The notes beneath the pieces were generated by a model. The model made no database searches, was not told the DNA's origin, and was given only the letters and a program-made list of their open reading frames with translations. This document shows positions 60,537-64,000 of a DNA stretch of 64,000 nt, piece by piece. Position numbers and translations under genes: made by a program. The stretch is from UBA1444 sp964521625. GTDB taxonomy: Bacteria > Bacillota > Negativicutes > UBA1444. Positions within the stretch are counted from its first letter, which is position 1. Every line of letters starts with the position of its first letter. The stretch is from NCBI GenBank assembly GCA_964521625.1, contig CAZFSM010000005.1:114739-178738 (forward strand), written 5' to 3'.

Positions 60537-62219
60537 CTACATTCTCATTTCCGGTACTGCTTTTGGATAGGTGGTCATGCAGCCAGAACCCTGATCCTTG
60601 GCGGCAACGACGTATTTTTTGTCCCAGGCGGCGTCTTTTTGCGGATAGTCTATCCGGTGGTGCCCATAGCCCCAGCGGGATTCCTTGCGGGCCAAAGATG
60701 CGCGCACCGCCATTTCCAGCGTGTCGATAATCGCCTCGACTTCGACGAACTTCATCAGCTCATGACTGTCTGAGACCTTTACTTTTGACATATCCCGGCG
60801 GAAGACGCCGATTTGGTCAAGGGCCGATTCCAGACGCGCCTGGCTCTTTGGCGACGTGAGATGCGGCTTGATGATGCGGCGGACTTTATATTCCATTTCG
60901 GCCGGGTCAAATCCCTCTTCGCGCTGCGTAGGCGCCAGCAAGCGCTGATATTCGGCCTCGACCGCAGTAGCGTCAATGTTGCCCCAGGCGATTTCTGCAT
61001 TCAGTTCGGCAGCTGTTTCGGCGGCAATCATGCCGAAGACCCAGGCCGCGCCGACGAAGCCCCAGCCGGTGGAGGCGATATCGCCGGCAGCATACAGGTT
61101 TTTTACCGTGGTTTCGGCATTCGAATCGACAAGTGCGCCGGTCGGTCCATGGCCGCCGCACATATTCGGCCCGGACAAGGTGATTTCGATCAGATCGTTG
61201 CCGATATCGATGCCGCGCATTTCAAAGAACTGCTTCTCAGTCGGGCGTTCAGCCGCAAAGATGCCTTCCTTGATGATTTGAATCGTTTCTTTGGCCAGAT
61301 GGCGCAGATCATAATAAATGGGGCCACGTCCTTCACGGACTTCGGTGCGCATCGCCTGCTCGCGGATGCCGGATGGGGCGCGCTCCAGCATGTCAGGCGC
61401 ATATTTCGTCATGAACCGATCGCCGAGCGAATTCACCAAATGGCCGCCATGGCGGATAAAGGTGGAGTGACCGGGCCCTTCATAGTCTTTGAGCATCGGC
61501 GATACGTCATTGTATTCCATATTGGCCAGTTCGCCGCCTGCATGGTAGATCATCGAGTGGCCTTCGCCAGCATTGTAGGGACAGTCGAAAGTGCCGAACA
61601 GATAGCCGCTGTCCGGCAGGGCAAACCGACCCTGGCCGCCGGTGCAGAGAATGATCGATTTTGCCCGGCAGACCTGAAATTCGCCGGTGCGTATATTCAG
61701 CAGCGTCGCGCCGACGGCCCGGTCGTTTTCCGTCAGGATGCGACTGGCCATGGTGCGGTTCAGGATGCGTACTCCGGCGTCACGGATCAGTTTTTCCATC
61801 ACCGGTTTGATATCGCCGCGCATTTCGGCCAGAAACGCGCCGCGAGGATGAAACTGCTGTACCATGTATTCGCCGTTGGGATAACGCGGAAATGTTGCTA
61901 CGCCCAGGGCTTCAAGCTCCTGCAGGATTCCAAAGCTTTTTTCGGCGATGATCCGGCTGAGATTGGGATCGATGATTCCGTCGCTCATCAACTGGATCGA
62001 GTCGACATATTCCGCCGCGGTGGCTTTGCCGGGGATCGTCACGTTGTTGAAGGCGTCCATGCCGCGACAGATCGAGCCGCCGCGACGCACGGTCGCTTTG
62101 TCAACAATCAGCACATCCAGATCGGGATTTTTTCGTTTGGCTTTGAGCGCTGCCATCGGACCGGCGGTGCCACCACCGATGATGAGCAGGTCAGCCTGGA
62201 GATCGGGCTTTCTTTGCAT
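60537..62219 (-). CDS. FAD-dependent oxidoreductase of the fumarate reductase/AprA type
   Basis: A 560-residue flavoprotein with an N-terminal FAD dinucleotide-binding motif (LLIIGGGTAGPMAALKA), RRGGSICRGMDA, the central LCTGGQGRFALPDSGY, and C-terminal NLYAAGDIASTGWGFVGAAW. The overall pattern is close to adenylylsulfate reductase alpha, but the protein is shorter than true AprA and the partner ferredoxin is truncated, so I do not call it APS reductase. It may reduce or oxidise an organic acid. ATG 62219 is 13 bases from AGGAGG; TTG 62225 is closer and also possible. First gene of a three-gene minus-strand operon. Confidence 0.82.
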   Translation of the reverse strand: MQRKPDLQADLLIIGGGTAGPMAALKAKRKNPDLDVLIVDKATVRRGGSICRGMDAFNNVTIPGKATAAEYVDSIQLMSDGIIDPNLSRIIAEKSFGILQELEALGVATFPRYPNGEYMVQQFHPRGAFLAEMRGDIKPVMEKLIRDAGVRILNRTMASRILTENDRAVGATLLNIRTGEFQVCRAKSIILCTGGQGRFALPDSGYLFGTFDCPYNAGEGHSMIYHAGGELANMEYNDVSPMLKDYEGPGHSTFIRHGGHLVNSLGDRFMTKYAPDMLERAPSGIREQAMRTEVREGRGPIYYDLRHLAKETIQIIKEGIFAAERPTEKQFFEMRGIDIGNDLIEITLSGPNMCGGHGPTGALVDSNAETTVKNLYAAGDIASTGWGFVGAAWVFGMIAAETAAELNAEIAWGNIDATAVEAEYQRLLAPTQREEGFDPAEMEYKVRRIIKPHLTSPKSQARLESALDQIGVFRRDMSKVKVSDSHELMKFVEVEAIIDTLEMAVRASLARKESRWGYGHHRIDYPQKDAAWDKKYVVAAKDQGSGCMTTYPKAVPEMRM

Positions 62220-62442
62220 GTTCAAATCAATCCCTCCTAATAATTCGGCAGACAATGAGAAGTCTGGCTAATACTCTTGGTATACAATATAGCAAAGTAC
62301 GGGCAGAAAAAGTGTTGTTGGGTTTACATTTAAGGGTAAGAAAGGACATTCGTTGTAGAAACAGATAGTTATTATGACGAGAAAAATGGCGCTGTTATTT
62401 GGCAGCGAACGAAAACAGGTAAAAAACGGAGGGAGTGGGAAA

Positions 62443-63435
62443 ATGAAGGCGAAAAAAATGATAACAGTTTTTGCACTGCTGCTGAGCTTTCTGTTTGTGT
62501 TATCCGGTCAGAATCATTTGCATGCCGAACCCATAGCGACAGATTATGCGAATCCGGCGCATTGGATTTCTGTGCCGGTTGTGGTGGATAAAAAAGTCGA
62601 TGTTTTTTATCTGGCGCCGACGGCGTGGCAGAAGCTTGACGCGAACGCGCCCAACATTTGTGAGATCGATGAACCGACCTTGTTGATCGGCGCAACAGCG
62701 GCCTTTGGCCGACAAGCAACCGCCTTTGCCCCGGTCGGGAATCTCTACGCGCCATATTACCGGCAAGCGGATTTGTCGCCGGTCGAACGCGAAAAGGTGA
62801 TCGGCGGCATTCCCACGCAAGACGCAGTAGCCGCTTTCGATTACTACCTGCAGCACTTCAACAAAGGTCGTCCGTTTATTTTGGCCGGGCATTCGCAGGG
62901 GTCCAATATTATCAGCAACATATTGGCCGGCTATATGAAACAGCATCCTGAGGTGCAGGCCAGAATGGTGGCCGCCTATGTGATCGGCTATTCAGTCACT
63001 GGAGAATATCTGGCGAAACACCCGCATTTGAAGTTCGCCGAAGGACCTGATGACACAGGTGTGATCATTTCCTACAACACGGAGTCGCCCGATGTCGCGC
63101 CGGGAAGCAATATTGTTACCACAGCCGGAGGGATTGCGATCAATCCGATCAGCTGGACCAGGGGCGAAACCTTGGCGACGGCGGCGAAAAACCTGGGCTC
63201 GATCATGCCGGCAGACGGAGTGTTTGTGCCGGTTGCGCATTTTGCGGATGCCCGGGTCGACAAAACCAAAGGTGTGGTGATTTGCGCTGCGGTGGATGCT
63301 GATAAATTATTTCGGCCCGGTTCCTTCGTCAAAGGCGTTTTTCATAGTTATGATTACCTTTTTTACTACTACAACCTGCGGCAGAACGCGGCCAACCGCG
63401 TAGAAAAGCATTTTGATAAGCTGAAAGGAGAGTGA
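62443..63435 (+). CDS. Secreted DUF3089 alpha/beta-hydrolase-like protein
   Basis: A 330-residue protein with an N-terminal signal peptide (MKAKKMITVFALLLSFLFVL followed by a polar stretch and HAEP). The mature part is a DUF3089 alpha/beta-hydrolase: VFYLAPTAW near the start, nucleophile motif AGHSQGSNI, and late Asp/His region (VPVAHFADAR, FHSYDYLFYYYNL). It is probably an envelope esterase or lipase of unknown substrate. ATG 62443 follows ACGGAGGGAG; the upstream in-frame extension from 62374 would hide the signal peptide. The next gene is a frameshifted Tat-signal ORF. Confidence 0.85.
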   Translation: MKAKKMITVFALLLSFLFVLSGQNHLHAEPIATDYANPAHWISVPVVVDKKVDVFYLAPTAWQKLDANAPNICEIDEPTLLIGATAAFGRQATAFAPVGNLYAPYYRQADLSPVEREKVIGGIPTQDAVAAFDYYLQHFNKGRPFILAGHSQGSNIISNILAGYMKQHPEVQARMVAAYVIGYSVTGEYLAKHPHLKFAEGPDDTGVIISYNTESPDVAPGSNIVTTAGGIAINPISWTRGETLATAAKNLGSIMPADGVFVPVAHFADARVDKTKGVVICAAVDADKLFRPGSFVKGVFHSYDYLFYYYNLRQNAANRVEKHFDKLKGE

Positions 63436-63437
63436 AA

Positions 63438-63676
63438 ATGGCGAGGCTGTCCCGGCGGGCCTTTATCAAGACCGGGCTGGTTAGCGGCGCGGCACTTCTG
63501 CAAAATCCCGCTCGAATGCCATCGCGGCGAATCAGCTGGTTTCCAATCCTGCGATTTCTTCGAGCCCCGGACTGATGTTGCCGACAGGCGCGTACAATGC
63601 AGAGCTGGTTAAATCAATCAGCACTGAAATGCAAGTGAAAATCAAGAACTATGGAACATTAATCCGTCAAAATTAA
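63438..63676 (+). pseudogene. Frameshifted remnant of a Tat-exported protein
   Basis: ATG 63438 (after AAAGGAGAG, two bases past the preceding stop) opens a Tat signal peptide (SRRAFIKTGLVSGAAL). In that frame the ORF stops at 63573-63575. Shifting frame near 63500 (an AAAA run) gives a continuous, more natural sequence (SNAIAANQLVSNPAISSSPG ... LPTGAYNAELVKSISTEMQV) ending at TAA 63674. Even then it is only about 79 codons, so the gene has probably lost most of its body as well. Confidence 0.6.
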
Positions 63677-63701
63677 TTTTTGTCGAAGCAGCGACAAACT
63701 G

Positions 63702-63752
63702 AAAGAACGGTTGGTTTTAGAATAACATTCTAAAACCAACCGTTCTTTTTTA
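63702..63752 (+). terminator. Strong rho-independent terminator
   Basis: A perfect 22-base stem (AAAGAACGGTTGGTTTTAGA..) with a 3-base loop and a T run. Confidence 0.92.
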
Positions 63753-64000
63753 TGCAAAGATCATTCCGTCATTCTAATGTGCCAATCACAATTTTCGCTC
63801 ACGATTAAAATAGAAAAATTGATGGTTAATTGTAAAATGAAATGCAACACCACTGACTAAAAGAAAAACGAACAGTCAAAAAGAGAAACCGTGTATGATA
63901 AAAGTGCTTCAAACCCAATCATACGGAGGTTTCGCCCATGACTGTTTGCCCTGACCCCACGGATCCTGTCCAGATTTTAAGTTAGTAAAAAACCTGATAC
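63753..64000. other. A+T-rich tail with no clear gene
   Basis: The last 250 bases hold no recognisable gene. A 15-codon frame (MTVCPDPTDPVQILS) starts at the ATG after CGGAGG near 63928-63938, preceded by an imperfect GTATGAT...ATCATAC repeat. This could be the start of a truncated or interrupted gene, or the edge of an insertion sequence continuing outside the window; neither can be decided from here. Confidence 0.3.

Noticed and set aside
60323..62219. True dissimilatory adenylylsulfate reductase
   Set aside because: Both subunits are too short, and no sat, qmo or dsr genes are in the window; resemblance alone is not enough.
60813..62240. 475-codon plus-strand frame opposite the flavoprotein gene
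   Set aside because: Shadow of the conserved FAD-dependent oxidoreductase; the translated sequence has no recognisable domain.
63800..64000. Edge of an insertion sequence
   Set aside because: A short repeat and a 15-codon frame after a ribosome site hint at a transposase leader, but no terminal repeat or transposase motif can be seen before the window ends.
1..64000. tRNA, rRNA, CRISPR arrays and known riboswitches
   Set aside because: No repeat array, cloverleaf or conserved aptamer core was found on either strand by eye.

Overview
The window most likely comes from a strictly anaerobic Bacillota, and I would place it in the Negativicutes (Sporomusa/Anaerosporomusa type). The reasons are formate-tetrahydrofolate ligase, ferredoxin-linked oxidoreductases, split transketolase, a glycyl-radical microcompartment locus and many sigma-54 activators, with strong Shine-Dalgarno sites throughout. 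The taxon is inferred from gene content; no rRNA, tRNA or CRISPR array is present. Nearly all of the DNA is coding.

Layout. 1-3.3 kb: the end of a chemoreceptor, an unknown ORF, a PreA-like iron-sulfur dehydrogenase and a decayed second chemoreceptor tail. 3.4-11.9 kb: a histidine kinase with a periplasmic amino-acid-binding sensor and its NtrC-type regulator, then a sigma-54 operon for formiminoglutamate breakdown (PAS protein, GltS, formimidoyltransferase, cyclodeaminase, Fhs). 12.2-16.8 kb: an MHS transporter, glutamate-semialdehyde dehydrogenase, a LysR regulator and an unlisted 31-residue membrane peptide. 16.9-27.3 kb: a GlcD-like oxidase (minus strand), then a PAS/sigma-54 regulator and a sigma-54 operon with OFA transporter, crotonase, CoA-transferase, FadB/N-like protein and thiolase. 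There is no acyl-CoA dehydrogenase, so crotonate or 3-hydroxybutyrate use is a reasonable guess. 27.3-37.5 kb: a PrpR-type regulator and a sigma-54 operon of unknown substrate (four-subunit 2-oxoacid:ferredoxin oxidoreductase, MatC-like transporter, leaderless ModA-like protein, TIM-barrel isomerase, two transketolase halves).

37.6-51 kb is the most striking part. A PAS/sigma-54 regulator precedes a near-perfect sigma-54 promoter and an operon for a glycyl radical enzyme whose active-site residues match isethionate sulfite-lyase, its activase, an amidohydrolase, the shell proteins BMC-P, BMC-T and two BMC-H, PduS, an EutQ-like protein, acylating aldehyde dehydrogenase, PduL and a lactate-permease-type transporter. 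The reading is isethionate -> sulfite + acetaldehyde -> acetyl-CoA -> acetyl phosphate (+ATP) inside a microcompartment.

51-64 kb: two cyclic-di-GMP proteins flanking a broken selO, a Crp/Fnr regulator, a minus-strand operon (flavoprotein, ferredoxin, NhaC), a DUF3089 hydrolase and a frameshifted Tat-signal gene.

One regulatory logic repeats. Each of the four sigma-54 activators, and the LysR gene, is preceded by a sigma-H-like promoter (AGGA/AGGG, then GAAN 21-22 bases later). Each activator gene is followed by dyad sites and a -24/-12 promoter for the catabolic operon downstream.
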